From Bacteroidota bacterium (lineage in GTDB: Bacteria > Bacteroidota > Bacteroidia > Cytophagales > Cyclobacteriaceae): a stretch of 64,000 bases of DNA. Position 1 is the stretch's first letter, and every line of letters starts with the position of its first letter. The translations under genes and the position numbers were made by a program. The stretch lies in assembly GCA_023417065.1 (NCBI GenBank), contig JAEZGH010000089.1, positions 1-64,000 of the forward strand, written 5' to 3'. Below are positions 51,380 to 60,380 of the stretch, piece by piece. Below the pieces are notes generated by a model. The model was not told the origin of the DNA and did not search any database. It saw only the letters and a program-made list of their open reading frames with translations.

Positions 51380-54300
51380 ATGTATACGCGTATTTCCCTT
51401 GTCTTACTAATATCCATTCTGATTTCATTTACCTGTTATTCGCAGCAAACAGACTCCTTGCTGAATGCGCGATGGAGTCGTGCTCAACAGGCACTCAAGT
51501 CTGGCGATTATTCCGGAGCATCGCAACAACTCACCGAGTTGATCAATGCGGGTTTCAGCAATAAGGAAGCATATGCCAAACGCGGCGTAGCATTCTACAA
51601 TCTGAAAGAATACGCCAAGGCCAAATCTGATCTCGATGAGGCGGTAAAGTCAAGGATTTCGTCAGCAGAACTCTTTGAAAGCCGTGGAAATACCCGTTAC
51701 TACCTCGACGATTTTCAAGGCGCTGCCGCCGATCTGGAGAAAGCTGTAAGTATGGGCAATGTCGCTCCGGTATCCTATGCCAACCTCGGAAATGCGAAGT
51801 TCCGCATGGAGAACTACAGGGATGCTATCACGAATTATGACAAAGCGATCAGTGGTGGAGTTAAAGACGCCGTAGTATATAACAACCGCGGCAAAGCTCG
51901 CACTATGCTGGGAGATCACAAAGGTGCGCTCGTCGATTTTGACAAAGCCCTTGAGCTAAATCCCGGATACCTCAGAGCTACCGAGAACCGCGCGGAAGCA
52001 CGTTTTTCTCTGCAGGACTGGAAGGGAGCAAATGAAGATTTCGAAAAGATAATTGCTTCCGGAAGGTCTGACGGTGAAATACTGGCCAAAATTGGAAAAG
52101 GTAAATTTTCAATGAGCGATTTTCGCGGTTCTGCAGAAACCTTCGACCTTGTCATAGCGAAGGGAATCCGCGACAAGGAAACTCTGCGCATGCATGGACT
52201 CAGCCACGCCGCGCTTGGCAACTGCACTTTGACGATCAAGAGCCTTACGGCTGCAGTGTCGATGGGTGTTGTTGATAAGGATGTCTTTCTTCAACTGGGC
52301 ATATGTCAGTCGAAATCGGAAGCACACAAAGACGCCGTAGAACTTCTTAGCCGTGCCATACAATCAGGTGCCGCCACCAAAGAAGCATACTACTACAAGG
52401 GAAGTTCGGCATTCGCATTGAAGGATATGACGAATGCAGTATCGGATCTCGAGAAAGCCGTTTCGCTTGGATGGGATGATGCAGTGGTGTTTAGATTATT
52501 AGGGGATCTCCGGTTCCAGACCAATGACTATGCTTCGGCGATTAAGTCGTATGATAAAGCCGTATCGGCGGGTATTGAAGACCCTGTGCTGTATAACAAT
52601 CGCGGTAAGGCGAAATACCAGACAAACGATGTCCCTGGCGCGATTGCCGATTATACCAAAGCGCTGTCGATCAAAGCCGAGTATGAATTGGCGATTGAAA
52701 ACAGGGCGGAGGCGAATCTAAAAGCCGGAAACTGGAAACCCGCCGCAGATGACCTTGAAAAACTGGCTTCGTCGGGCAGATCAGAGAGTGAGTTCCTTCA
52801 GAAGCTCGGCACCGCCCGTTATAACACATCCAATTACAAAGGTACCATCGAAGCGCTGGCCGCGGTAGTGAGCAAGGGCGTTAAGAATAAAGATGTGTTC
52901 ACCATGCTCGGATTGAGCTACGCCAACGAAGGAAACTGCAGCGAGGCAACGAAGAATCTTACTACGGCCATGTCGCTGGGCGTGAATGATCCGAACGTAT
53001 TCGGTGCAACAGGAATGTGTCACTACGAACTGAAAGGGTACGCTGCTGCCGTTGACATGCTTACCCGTGCGGTAAGCGGTGGGGTGAATGACAAGGAGGT
53101 CGTTGCAGCGCTTGGCAATGCATCTTTCTATCAAAAAGATAACGCGAATGCAAAGAAATACCTCGAACAGGCAATAAGCGCCGGATACAAAGGCGCGGAT
53201 GCGTTTCGAAACCTCGGTGACATCCACTTTCTGAGCGATCAGTACAAAGAGGCAATCCAGCGGTACGATCAGGCAATCGAGGCCGATGGATCTGACGCGG
53301 TATTGTGGAACAATCGTGGAAAGGCAAAAATGAATCTGAAGGATTTCAAGGGCTCCATTTCCGATTTTGACAAAGCGATCCAGCTGAAAGGTGATTACTC
53401 CAAAGCATACCTGAACAGGGGCACTGCACAATTTGCACTTGAACAATATGCAGCGGTGGTGACAGACCTTGAGAAAGCAAAGGCGGGTGAAGGATCGGAT
53501 TCAGATCTATGGCGGATGCTGGGAATTTCGGCCTATCATACAGCCAAGAAAGACCTGGCTCGCGAATCGCTGGAGAAATGGGCCCAGGCAGGAGGCAAAG
53601 ATGGAAAGGCACTTTTTTATCTCGGCGTTCTCACTGAAGATATCGATGCAAAACGCGCGATTGACTATTTGACAAGGGCGGAAAAAGAAGGTGAGAAGCA
53701 GACACAATTGTACGAACTGCGTGGCAAGCTCCACTTCAAAACCCAACAGTTCGAGAAGTGTATTTCGGATTTGCAAGCCGTAGGTCAGCAAACAGATCTA
53801 AACCTCGTCTTGACGGAGTACCTTGCTCTCGCACATCTCGAGTTGAAAAAAGAAAACGAAGCGCTTCAATACCTTGAGAAAGCATTCGAAATGCAGTCGA
53901 AAAACCAGGTCATCTTGTTTGAACTGGGTAATGCGCGTTTCAAAAAATCAGATTTCGCGGGGGCTGTTGCCGGATATGATAAGGCGATTGCAGCCGGATT
54001 AAACAACGAAGTGGTATACAATAACCGCGGAAAGGCAAAGTTAATGGCTGGTCAGGCGAAAGAATCAATCACTGATTTTGACCGCGCATTGGGAATCAAG
54101 TCTGACTATGTTACGGCAAACCGAAACAGGGCTGCTGCCAATTATTCACTGAAAGATTTTGCTGCTGCAATCCGTGATTTCGCGATCGTCATTTCAAGGA
54201 ATGAGGCCACTGCCGAAGATCTTTATATGTCGGGTGCGTCGAAATACCAGGTACGGGATTTCAAAGGAAGTGTTGTTGACCTGACCAATGCAATAGCCGG

Positions 54301-55573
54301 GGCCTCCCGGGAAATAGATGCGTTCGCTTTGCGCGGCGGGGCATATTTTGAATTGGCTGACTACGAGAAAGCGATTCCGGATTTTACCAAAGTCATAGAT
54401 AGCGGTAACAAGGACGCCGAATTGTTTTACAAACGCGGTGCGTCGAAATACTATCTCGGTGATCTGAAAGCTGCCTTTGCCGATCTCGATTATGCGATTA
54501 GCAATGGTGTCCAAAGCGCTCTTGCCTGGGATATGAGGGGGCACTGCAAGTACGAAAACAAGGAATTTGCCGGAGCGTTGGCGGATTTTGATCAAGCTGT
54601 CGCCCTTGATGCCAAACTTGGGCTGGCATATTTCCACCGCGGGAATGCGAACTACTCATTGGAGAAGTTTAACGAGGCTGTAGCAGACTACGGGCAAGCA
54701 ATAAAACTGGATGTCAGAGACCCGATGTTGTACAACAATCGCGGAAAAACGCTCTTCCGGCTGGAAAAATACACGGAGGCAATACCGGATTTTTCAGAGG
54801 CGATCAAGCGGAAGCCCGACTACGCCAAGGCTTTCGAAAACAGGGCGGAAACATTTGTGGTGCTTCAGAAATATGAAGATGCCTCGAAGGATTATCGCTC
54901 AGCTGAAAAGCTCTATTCCAAGCCGGATGGAAACCTTTACCTCGCCATGGCGGAGAACTACAACAGGCTGAAGCGTGCGGTTCTAGCCCGCGAATACTAC
55001 GACAAGACTATCGCATCAGGCCTTAAAAGCAAGGAGGTTTACTATAAGCGCGGTCTGATGTTCCTCGAAGATGAAGCTTACAGGGAGGCCATAACAGACT
55101 TCGATAATGCTGCTGCCGCCGGTGAGAATACGGCTGCACTATTCATAAACAGAGCCCGTGCACAACTGGGCCTCGACAACGTAAAGGAGGCAGTTCTTGA
55201 CCTTAACAAAGCTGTCGAAATTGAACCGTCAAATATCGACGCCAAGTTCAACAGAGCCCTTATTAAAGAAGGGCTTGAAGACTTCGAGGGGGCATTGCTG
55301 GACTACAACCAGGTGTTGAGTGCAAATCCGAACGACGCGCTAGCCTATTACAACCGCGCGAATTGCCGTGCGGGCCTCGATGATTACGGTGCAGGTATCG
55401 CTGACCTTGATGAAGCCATTCGGCTTGAGCCGAAAAATGCGGCATTTTACAAGCAGCGGGGTAACTTCTATTATCAGATCGAGAAAAAAGACAAAGCATG
55501 TTTTGATTGGAGGAAGGCTGTTGAGTTTGGTGACGCGAAGACAAGATTCCAATTGGATCAATATTGCAAGTGA
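51380..55573 (+). CDS. Giant secreted tetratricopeptide-repeat protein with a 238-residue super-repeat
   Basis: A 1397-residue protein with signal peptide 1-22 (ending CYS-QQ); almost all the rest is TPR helices, about 40 units of 34 residues. On top of the TPR period there is a longer one: the pattern V-x-Y-N-N-R-G-K recurs at Asn168, Asn406, Asn644, Asn881 and Asn1119, spaced 238, 238, 237 and 238, that is seven TPR units each time. Further shared patterns (such as ENRAEA a unit later, and GASKY/GLSYA-type lines) repeat with it. The last 40 residues (DKACFDWRKAVEFGDAKTRFQL, ending DQYCK) are the usual end piece of secreted TPR proteins. Such solenoids bind other proteins; partners unknown. 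Single gene. Confidence 0.92.
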   Translation: MYTRISLVLLISILISFTCYSQQTDSLLNARWSRAQQALKSGDYSGASQQLTELINAGFSNKEAYAKRGVAFYNLKEYAKAKSDLDEAVKSRISSAELFESRGNTRYYLDDFQGAAADLEKAVSMGNVAPVSYANLGNAKFRMENYRDAITNYDKAISGGVKDAVVYNNRGKARTMLGDHKGALVDFDKALELNPGYLRATENRAEARFSLQDWKGANEDFEKIIASGRSDGEILAKIGKGKFSMSDFRGSAETFDLVIAKGIRDKETLRMHGLSHAALGNCTLTIKSLTAAVSMGVVDKDVFLQLGICQSKSEAHKDAVELLSRAIQSGAATKEAYYYKGSSAFALKDMTNAVSDLEKAVSLGWDDAVVFRLLGDLRFQTNDYASAIKSYDKAVSAGIEDPVLYNNRGKAKYQTNDVPGAIADYTKALSIKAEYELAIENRAEANLKAGNWKPAADDLEKLASSGRSESEFLQKLGTARYNTSNYKGTIEALAAVVSKGVKNKDVFTMLGLSYANEGNCSEATKNLTTAMSLGVNDPNVFGATGMCHYELKGYAAAVDMLTRAVSGGVNDKEVVAALGNASFYQKDNANAKKYLEQAISAGYKGADAFRNLGDIHFLSDQYKEAIQRYDQAIEADGSDAVLWNNRGKAKMNLKDFKGSISDFDKAIQLKGDYSKAYLNRGTAQFALEQYAAVVTDLEKAKAGEGSDSDLWRMLGISAYHTAKKDLARESLEKWAQAGGKDGKALFYLGVLTEDIDAKRAIDYLTRAEKEGEKQTQLYELRGKLHFKTQQFEKCISDLQAVGQQTDLNLVLTEYLALAHLELKKENEALQYLEKAFEMQSKNQVILFELGNARFKKSDFAGAVAGYDKAIAAGLNNEVVYNNRGKAKLMAGQAKESITDFDRALGIKSDYVTANRNRAAANYSLKDFAAAIRDFAIVISRNEATAEDLYMSGASKYQVRDFKGSVVDLTNAIAGASREIDAFALRGGAYFELADYEKAIPDFTKVIDSGNKDAELFYKRGASKYYLGDLKAAFADLDYAISNGVQSALAWDMRGHCKYENKEFAGALADFDQAVALDAKLGLAYFHRGNANYSLEKFNEAVADYGQAIKLDVRDPMLYNNRGKTLFRLEKYTEAIPDFSEAIKRKPDYAKAFENRAETFVVLQKYEDASKDYRSAEKLYSKPDGNLYLAMAENYNRLKRAVLAREYYDKTIASGLKSKEVYYKRGLMFLEDEAYREAITDFDNAAAAGENTAALFINRARAQLGLDNVKEAVLDLNKAVEIEPSNIDAKFNRALIKEGLEDFEGALLDYNQVLSANPNDALAYYNRANCRAGLDDYGAGIADLDEAIRLEPKNAAFYKQRGNFYYQIEKKDKACFDWRKAVEFGDAKTRFQLDQYCK

Positions 55574-55922
55574 GACGCCTTGACGGGTACGTTTTCACGG
55601 TAGTTCGCGTATCCAGGGACAAATTATCTGAAGATATTACACGCATAAGTTGACCCGCCCATCCAAGTTTTTAAAACGTTCAGTCCGCTGCATCTTTGTA
55701 TTGTCAAAGCGAAACAGTCGCGAAGATTTTTTGCTGTTAGCAGAGACGTTGAATAGGTTTAGATTGGGTTAATTATCATTTAGTTTAGGGTTAAAGGTGC
55801 GAAAATTGCTCCCCGGATTCGGGGAGCATTTTCATTTTAGGCCAGTCAGATCAATTCAACCGGAGAAGTCTCCGTTTATCGGATCCAGGGCAATTTTTGT
55901 TACCTTACGCTGTTATTGCGGT
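55574..55922. other. 349 bp intergenic region after the TPR gene
   Basis: No coding evidence: an open frame from 55797 is the non-signal extension of the downstream gene. A GC-rich hairpin lies at 55808-55827. Confidence 0.6.
55808..55835. terminator. Hairpin between the TPR gene and the small basic protein gene
   Basis: GCTCCCCG and CGGGGAGC form a stem with a GATT loop, followed by ATTTTCATTTT. It resembles an intrinsic terminator but the T tract is interrupted and it is far (235 bp) from the TPR stop. Confidence 0.5.
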
Positions 55923-56309
55923 ATGAGATTATTGATTGCATTCCTTGCCTTATTATTCGTTGCGACGGCAACCGATGTCAGTGCGCAATCCAGAAAAAAG
56001 AAGAAGCAACAGGTAAATGATCGTCCTGCGGCAGGTTACGGATCAAGCCCTTCAGCGCTGGCACCGGGTACGACGACTGAAACGATGGCGCCTCGCCAAT
56101 CGAAGAAAAAATCTAATAAAGTAACTTACGACCAGCAGCGTGAATACTACGAACGGGTAGCGGCAGTGGCCAAGGCCCGCGAGAAGGCGGCGAAGATTAT
56201 GGAAAAGCCGCAGTATTCTGATCCGATGTATTTCGGGCATAAGCGCAAGCCGAAGAAGCGTCCCCCGCACAAGATGAAATTCTGCAAAGAGTGCGGCATC
56301 CGTCATTAG
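55923..56309 (+). CDS. Small basic secreted protein with C-terminal CxxC
   Basis: A 128-residue protein. The ATG at 55923 gives a signal peptide (MRLLIAFLALLFVATATDVSAQS); the frame begins at 55797 but the extra 42 residues are not signal-like and cover a hairpin. The mature part is very Lys/Arg-rich (SRKKKKQQ, SKKKSNKVT, GHKRKPKKRPPHK), has a helical stretch (about 70-95, QREYYERVAAVAKAREKAAKIM), and ends KFCKECGIRH, a CxxC pair that might bind metal or be a redox site. No family is recognised. The strong charge suggests binding to DNA, RNA or an anionic surface polymer, but there is no direct evidence. Confidence 0.6.
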   Translation: MRLLIAFLALLFVATATDVSAQSRKKKKQQVNDRPAAGYGSSPSALAPGTTTETMAPRQSKKKSNKVTYDQQREYYERVAAVAKAREKAAKIMEKPQYSDPMYFGHKRKPKKRPPHKMKFCKECGIRH

Positions 56310-56366
56310 GTTTTCCAAATTGTCTTCCGAACAATAGTTTGGTTGCACGGTGCCTTATCTTAATTG

Positions 56367-56374
56367 TACCTTGC
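56367..56374 (+). promoter_or_regulatory. Possible promoter of the deoC operon (TACCTTGC)
   Basis: TACCTTGC is close to TAnnTTTG. A TTG at 56343-56345 lies 21 bases upstream, the expected spacing for a -33 element. It ends five bases before the ATG at 56380, so the message would be nearly leaderless. Confidence 0.4.
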
Positions 56375-56379
56375 GCCTA

Positions 56380-57027
56380 ATGAACCTTGCGCCCTACATC
56401 GAACATACAAATCTCAATCCCGGGATAACTATCCATGATGTCGACAAGCTTGTCGACGAAGGTATCAAACACGGTTTCGTTGGAGTATGTGTCCCTCCCT
56501 TCTGGGTTGAGCGCGCCCGCCGTCAGATCGGGAGTGCAAATATCAAACTTGTCACCGTGGCGGGATTCCCATTGGGATACAACATGACGGAAACCAAACT
56601 GGAGGAGATTAAGCGTGCCATAAGCAACGGCGCCGATGAAATCGATGTTGTGTGGAACGTAAGTGCCTTTAAGAGCGGAATGCCGTGGCCAAAAGTCGAG
56701 GTAGCCAAGTGCAGTAAGGCAGTGCATGATCACGGGAGACTGTTGAAGGTTATCATAGAAACAGCTTATCTTTCTAATGTTGAAATTGAAGAGGCGTGCC
56801 GGATTTGTGCTGATGCCGGAACTGATTTTGTGAAAACTTCGACAGGGTTTGCACCTGCCGGAGCCAAGGCTGAACACATTGCTATTATGAAGCGATCGAT
56901 TCCCGCGACTGTAGGCATCAAAGCTTCCGGCGGAATAAAGACGCGCACCGATGCCGAAGCAATGATCAACGCTGGCGCTACGCGAATTGGCACTTCATCA
57001 GGCGTGAGCCTCGTCCTGAGTATCTGA
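56380..57027 (+). CDS. deoC: Deoxyribose-phosphate aldolase
   Basis: Splits 2-deoxyribose 5-phosphate into glyceraldehyde 3-phosphate and acetaldehyde by a lysine Schiff base, in nucleoside breakdown. From the ATG at 56380 (MNLAPYIEHTNLNPGITI) it has 215 residues. Motifs: GFVGVCVPPFWVERAR, VTVAGFPLGYNMTETKLEE, GADEIDVVWNVSAFKSG, LKVIIETAYLSNVEIEEACRI, and DFVKTSTGFAPAGA, whose Lys is the Schiff base residue, then GIKASGGIKTRTDAEAMINAGATRIGTSSGV. It is 35 bp upstream of a GapN-like dehydrogenase that would use its product. Confidence 0.96.
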   Translation: MNLAPYIEHTNLNPGITIHDVDKLVDEGIKHGFVGVCVPPFWVERARRQIGSANIKLVTVAGFPLGYNMTETKLEEIKRAISNGADEIDVVWNVSAFKSGMPWPKVEVAKCSKAVHDHGRLLKVIIETAYLSNVEIEEACRICADAGTDFVKTSTGFAPAGAKAEHIAIMKRSIPATVGIKASGGIKTRTDAEAMINAGATRIGTSSGVSLVLSI

Positions 57028-57062
57028 TAAGAAACAACAACCTTTTAATCCTAACCAATATC

Positions 57063-58697
57063 ATGAATGAACTGATGACGCCGGGATTGCTTCAATCCAT
57101 TTTTCCTGACGAGAATGCAATACCGGAAAACTATCGATTGGATCAGCCTGTTGAACAGCGCGAATACCTGATCGATGGTGAACTTCGTACATGGACCGGC
57201 CCCCTTAATCCGGTGCTTAGCCCCGTCTTCGTACGAAAGGAAGGGGAGCTAACGCAAAAAATACTGGGGAGCACCCCGCTGCTTACTTCCAAGGAATCGC
57301 TGGAAGCACTCGATGCAGCAGTCAGAGCCTATGATCTTGGTCATGGCATGTGGCCTACGCTGAGTGTCACCGAGCGTATCGAACACGTAGAACGCTTCCT
57401 GAAAGACATGAGAAGTAAACGCGATGAAGTGGTGCGATTGCTGATGTGGGAAATCGGTAAAACGTTAAAAGACTCTGAAAAAGAATTCGACCGGACATGT
57501 GATTATATCAGCGATACGATCAAGGCATATAAAGAACTCGACCGGAACTCAGCAAAGCTTATCGAGGACCAGGGATTCATGGCTCAGATTCGCCGTGTAC
57601 CACTAGGCGTATCGTTGTGTATGGGGCCGTATAACTACCCACTCAATGAAACGTTCACGACATTGATCCCGGCGCTGATTATGGGTAATACTGTGGTGTT
57701 CAAACCTGCCAAGTATGGCGTGTTGCTGGTTCGGCCGCTGCTCGAAGCATTCCGTACAAATTTCCCCGCGGGCGTTATCAACATCATTTATGGACGGGGA
57801 CGCGAAACAGTAGGTGCCCTTATGGAGAGTGGTAAGATTGATGTGTTCGCATTCATTGGAACGAACAAAGGGGCGAATGATCTGAAACGGCTTCACCCGA
57901 AACCTCACCGCCTGAAAGCTATACTCGGCCTCGATGCAAAGAATCCGGCAATTGTTCTTCCGGACGCGGACCTGAACAATGCAGTAGCTGAATGTATCAC
58001 CGGCAGTTTATCTTTTAACGGACAACGCTGTACCGCACTAAAAATCCTTCTTGTGCATAAAAGTATTCTTGACGAATTCATAGCCCGCTTCAACGACGGC
58101 GTGAAGAAACTTCGTCCGGGGATGCCCTGGGAGACTGGGGTGTCACTAACTCCGCTCCCGGAACCTGGAAAAGTTGAATATCTTCAGGGACTTGTGGACG
58201 ATGCAAAAGCTCACGGAGCGTCAATAGTAAATGAAAACGGAGGTGAACGCTTCCAAACCTTTTTCTATCCCGCAGTACTCTGCCCGGTCAACGAAAAGAT
58301 GCGACTGTTCTATGAAGAACAATTTGGCCCCGTGGTTCCTATCGTACCGTTCGAAGACGATGAAGAAGCCATACGCTATGTTGTAAATTCAAACTATGGT
58401 CAACAGGTCAGCATCTTTGGTGAAGACAGCAAGCGCGTTGCACGTTTGATGGATGCTTTTGTAAACCAGGTGGGAAGGATAAACCTCAATACGCAAAGTC
58501 AGCGCGGACCGGACACGTTCCCGTTCAACGGTCGTAAAGATTCAGCGGAAGGAACGTTGTCGGTTTCAGATGCGCTGCGTGTGTTTTCGATTCGCACATT
58601 GGTGGCTACGCGCGACAATGAATCCAATAAGCAAATGCTTGCACGTATCATACGCAACCGCGAGTCGGCTTTCCTAAGTACAGACTATATACTTTGA
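57063..58697 (+). CDS. Non-phosphorylating glyceraldehyde-3-phosphate dehydrogenase-like aldehyde dehydrogenase
   Basis: A 544-residue aldehyde dehydrogenase most like GapN, which oxidises glyceraldehyde 3-phosphate straight to 3-phosphoglycerate with NADP+. Features: VPLGVSLCMGPYNYPLNET, NTVVFKPAKYG, the cofactor loop FAFIGTNKGANDL, catalytic Cys323 in SFNGQRCTALKI, YEEQFGPVVPIVPFED, and QSQRGPDTFPFNGRKDSAEGTLSV near the end. Where other family members have the general-base motif L-E-L-G-G-K, this protein has L-G-L-D-A-K (Gly289 at the Glu position, Asp291 two later). This may be a lineage variant with another base, or an altered reaction. It follows deoC; its stop codon shares a base with the acylphosphatase start. 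Confidence 0.85.
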   Translation: MNELMTPGLLQSIFPDENAIPENYRLDQPVEQREYLIDGELRTWTGPLNPVLSPVFVRKEGELTQKILGSTPLLTSKESLEALDAAVRAYDLGHGMWPTLSVTERIEHVERFLKDMRSKRDEVVRLLMWEIGKTLKDSEKEFDRTCDYISDTIKAYKELDRNSAKLIEDQGFMAQIRRVPLGVSLCMGPYNYPLNETFTTLIPALIMGNTVVFKPAKYGVLLVRPLLEAFRTNFPAGVINIIYGRGRETVGALMESGKIDVFAFIGTNKGANDLKRLHPKPHRLKAILGLDAKNPAIVLPDADLNNAVAECITGSLSFNGQRCTALKILLVHKSILDEFIARFNDGVKKLRPGMPWETGVSLTPLPEPGKVEYLQGLVDDAKAHGASIVNENGGERFQTFFYPAVLCPVNEKMRLFYEEQFGPVVPIVPFEDDEEAIRYVVNSNYGQQVSIFGEDSKRVARLMDAFVNQVGRINLNTQSQRGPDTFPFNGRKDSAEGTLSVSDALRVFSIRTLVATRDNESNKQMLARIIRNRESAFLSTDYIL

Positions 58698-58975
58698 TGG
58701 AAAAGCTGGAGCATCTGAACATTCGCGTCTCCGGCAGGGTCCAGGGTGTACGATATAGGGCCTCCGCTCAGGAGGAGGCCCGACGCCTTGGTCTTGCCGG
58801 TTTTGTTCGAAATGAAAAGGATGGCTCTGTGTATATTGAAGTCGAGGGAAGCCCGGAAGTGCTGGAGGAATTTGTGCGCTGGTGTCATGTTGGCCCACCA
58901 GCTGCGGTGGTAACGACATGTGTTGTTGAAAGCGCCAGCGTAAAGAACTTCGTTGAATTCTCAATACATCGATAA
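58697..58975 (+). CDS. acyP: Acylphosphatase
   Basis: Hydrolyses acyl phosphates such as 1,3-bisphosphoglycerate or carbamoyl phosphate. The 92-residue protein has VSGRVQGVRYRASAQEEARRLGLAGFVRNEKDGSVYIEVEG, with the catalytic Arg (of GVRYR) and Asn (of VRNEKDG). The ATG at 58697 overlaps the previous stop by one base (TGATG), so it is translationally coupled to the GapN-like gene; a TTG three bases upstream is less likely. Three bases separate its stop from the next gene. Its place after a glyceraldehyde-3-phosphate enzyme fits a role around triose phosphate acyl intermediates, though this is an inference. Confidence 0.95.
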   Translation: MEKLEHLNIRVSGRVQGVRYRASAQEEARRLGLAGFVRNEKDGSVYIEVEGSPEVLEEFVRWCHVGPPAAVVTTCVVESASVKNFVEFSIHR

Positions 58976-58978
58976 CGC

Positions 58979-60376
58979 ATGAATGTCAAGGTCAGATTTC
59001 TCGGCGGTGCAGGTAGTGTAACCGGATCCAAATATCTCATCAGTGCAAATGGCTTCACTTTTCTTTTCGACTGTGGTCTTTTCCAGGGATTGAAAGAGCT
59101 GCGGCTGAGAAACTGGGATGAGTTTCCTGCTGATCCTAAATCCATCGACGCGATCGTAATAAGTCACGCGCACATCGATCACAGCGGCTTTCTTCCGAAG
59201 CTGGTTCGCGATGGCTATAGTGGTCCTATCTATTGTACTCCACCTACCGCCGAATTGATGGAGTTGCTTCTTCTTGATTCCGCCAAACTCCAGGAAGAAG
59301 AGGCTGCTTTTGCAAGGAAAAAGGGATACTCAAAACACCAGGATCCTAAAGCCCTCTATACAGTCGAAGATGCCAAGGCGACATTTCCGTTGTTTAAAAC
59401 TGTTGATCTCGACAAGAAGTTTTCGTTACACGAAGGCATTGAGGTCGTATTCCGTGAAGCAGGGCATCTCCTGGGTTCGGCGATCACTGAGATTGATTTC
59501 ACCGGGGAACGTATGACCAAAAAGGTAGTCTTTTCGGGTGATCTTGGCCGTTATAATCAACCAATACTGCGCAACCCGGCGGAGGTGAAGAAGGCGGATA
59601 TCCTTTTCATCGAATCAACATATGGTGATACCGACAATCCTGCTGTGGATCCGGAAGCCGAACTCGAACGTATCGTAAATGAGGCCTTCGACAGAGGTGG
59701 CGTGTTACTCATACCTGCTTTCGCTGTGGGGCGGACACAATCGCTGCTGTACTATCTCCGAAAGATGATGGCGGAAGACCGAATACCTGACGTACCTGTT
59801 TACGTGGACAGCCCAATGGCCATCTCCGCAACGTATCTCTTTTATAAATATCCAAAGTATCATAAGCTGGAAGTGAGCACGAAAGACCTCGCTCGCGACG
59901 TTGAAACGAATATGCTGGTATTCGTCAAGACGGGGGAACATTCGAAAACGCTGAATAATATCAAGTCGCGCGCGATCATTATCTCTGCCAGCGGAATGAT
60001 GACCGGAGGACGCATACTTCACCACATGTACAACCGCTTGCCAAATGCGCAGGATACCATTCTCATCTCAGGGTATCAGGCTGAAGGTACCCGTGGAAGG
60101 GATCTCATGGACGGCGCTCAGACAATCAAGATATATGGGGAAGAGGTACCAGTGCGCTGTCGTGTTGAACACATGACTTCGCTGTCGGGACATGCTGACC
60201 GCGCGGAGTTATTTCAATGGATGTCAAACATAACTGACAGCCCGAAGCTGACGCTATGTGTTCATGGTGAAGGAGAAAAGATTCAGCGCTACGCCCGGGC
60301 TATCCACGATCGTCTCGGGTGGAAAGTCATCGTGCCTCAGTACCTTGAATCGGTAGAGTTGTTTTCAGGAATCTGA
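58979..60376 (+). CDS. Beta-CASP metallo-beta-lactamase ribonuclease-like protein
   Basis: A 465-residue protein of the MBL-fold/beta-CASP group that includes Ysh1/CPSF73-type and bacterial RNases. Zinc ligands: ISHAHIDHSGFLPKL (HxHxDH) near 61-66, EAGHLLGSA with His near 161, and FSGDLGRYN with Asp near 182. Beta-CASP elements: FIESTYGDTDNP, the RGGVLLIPAFAVGRTQSLLYYL helix, ISASGMMTGGRILHHM, and the C-terminal SLSGHADRAELFQWM. The predicted role is 5'-end or endonucleolytic RNA cleavage. Last gene of deoC-gapN-like-acyP; cotranscription is likely, as only three bases separate it from acyP. It converges on an unknown gene. Confidence 0.93.
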   Translation: MNVKVRFLGGAGSVTGSKYLISANGFTFLFDCGLFQGLKELRLRNWDEFPADPKSIDAIVISHAHIDHSGFLPKLVRDGYSGPIYCTPPTAELMELLLLDSAKLQEEEAAFARKKGYSKHQDPKALYTVEDAKATFPLFKTVDLDKKFSLHEGIEVVFREAGHLLGSAITEIDFTGERMTKKVVFSGDLGRYNQPILRNPAEVKKADILFIESTYGDTDNPAVDPEAELERIVNEAFDRGGVLLIPAFAVGRTQSLLYYLRKMMAEDRIPDVPVYVDSPMAISATYLFYKYPKYHKLEVSTKDLARDVETNMLVFVKTGEHSKTLNNIKSRAIIISASGMMTGGRILHHMYNRLPNAQDTILISGYQAEGTRGRDLMDGAQTIKIYGEEVPVRCRVEHMTSLSGHADRAELFQWMSNITDSPKLTLCVHGEGEKIQRYARAIHDRLGWKVIVPQYLESVELFSGI

Positions 60377-60380
60377 GCCA

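Noticed and set aside
52781..53446. A 221-residue minus-strand frame inside the TPR gene
   Set aside because: The open frame is a by-product of the repeat codon pattern; similar antisense frames recur at each repeat block.
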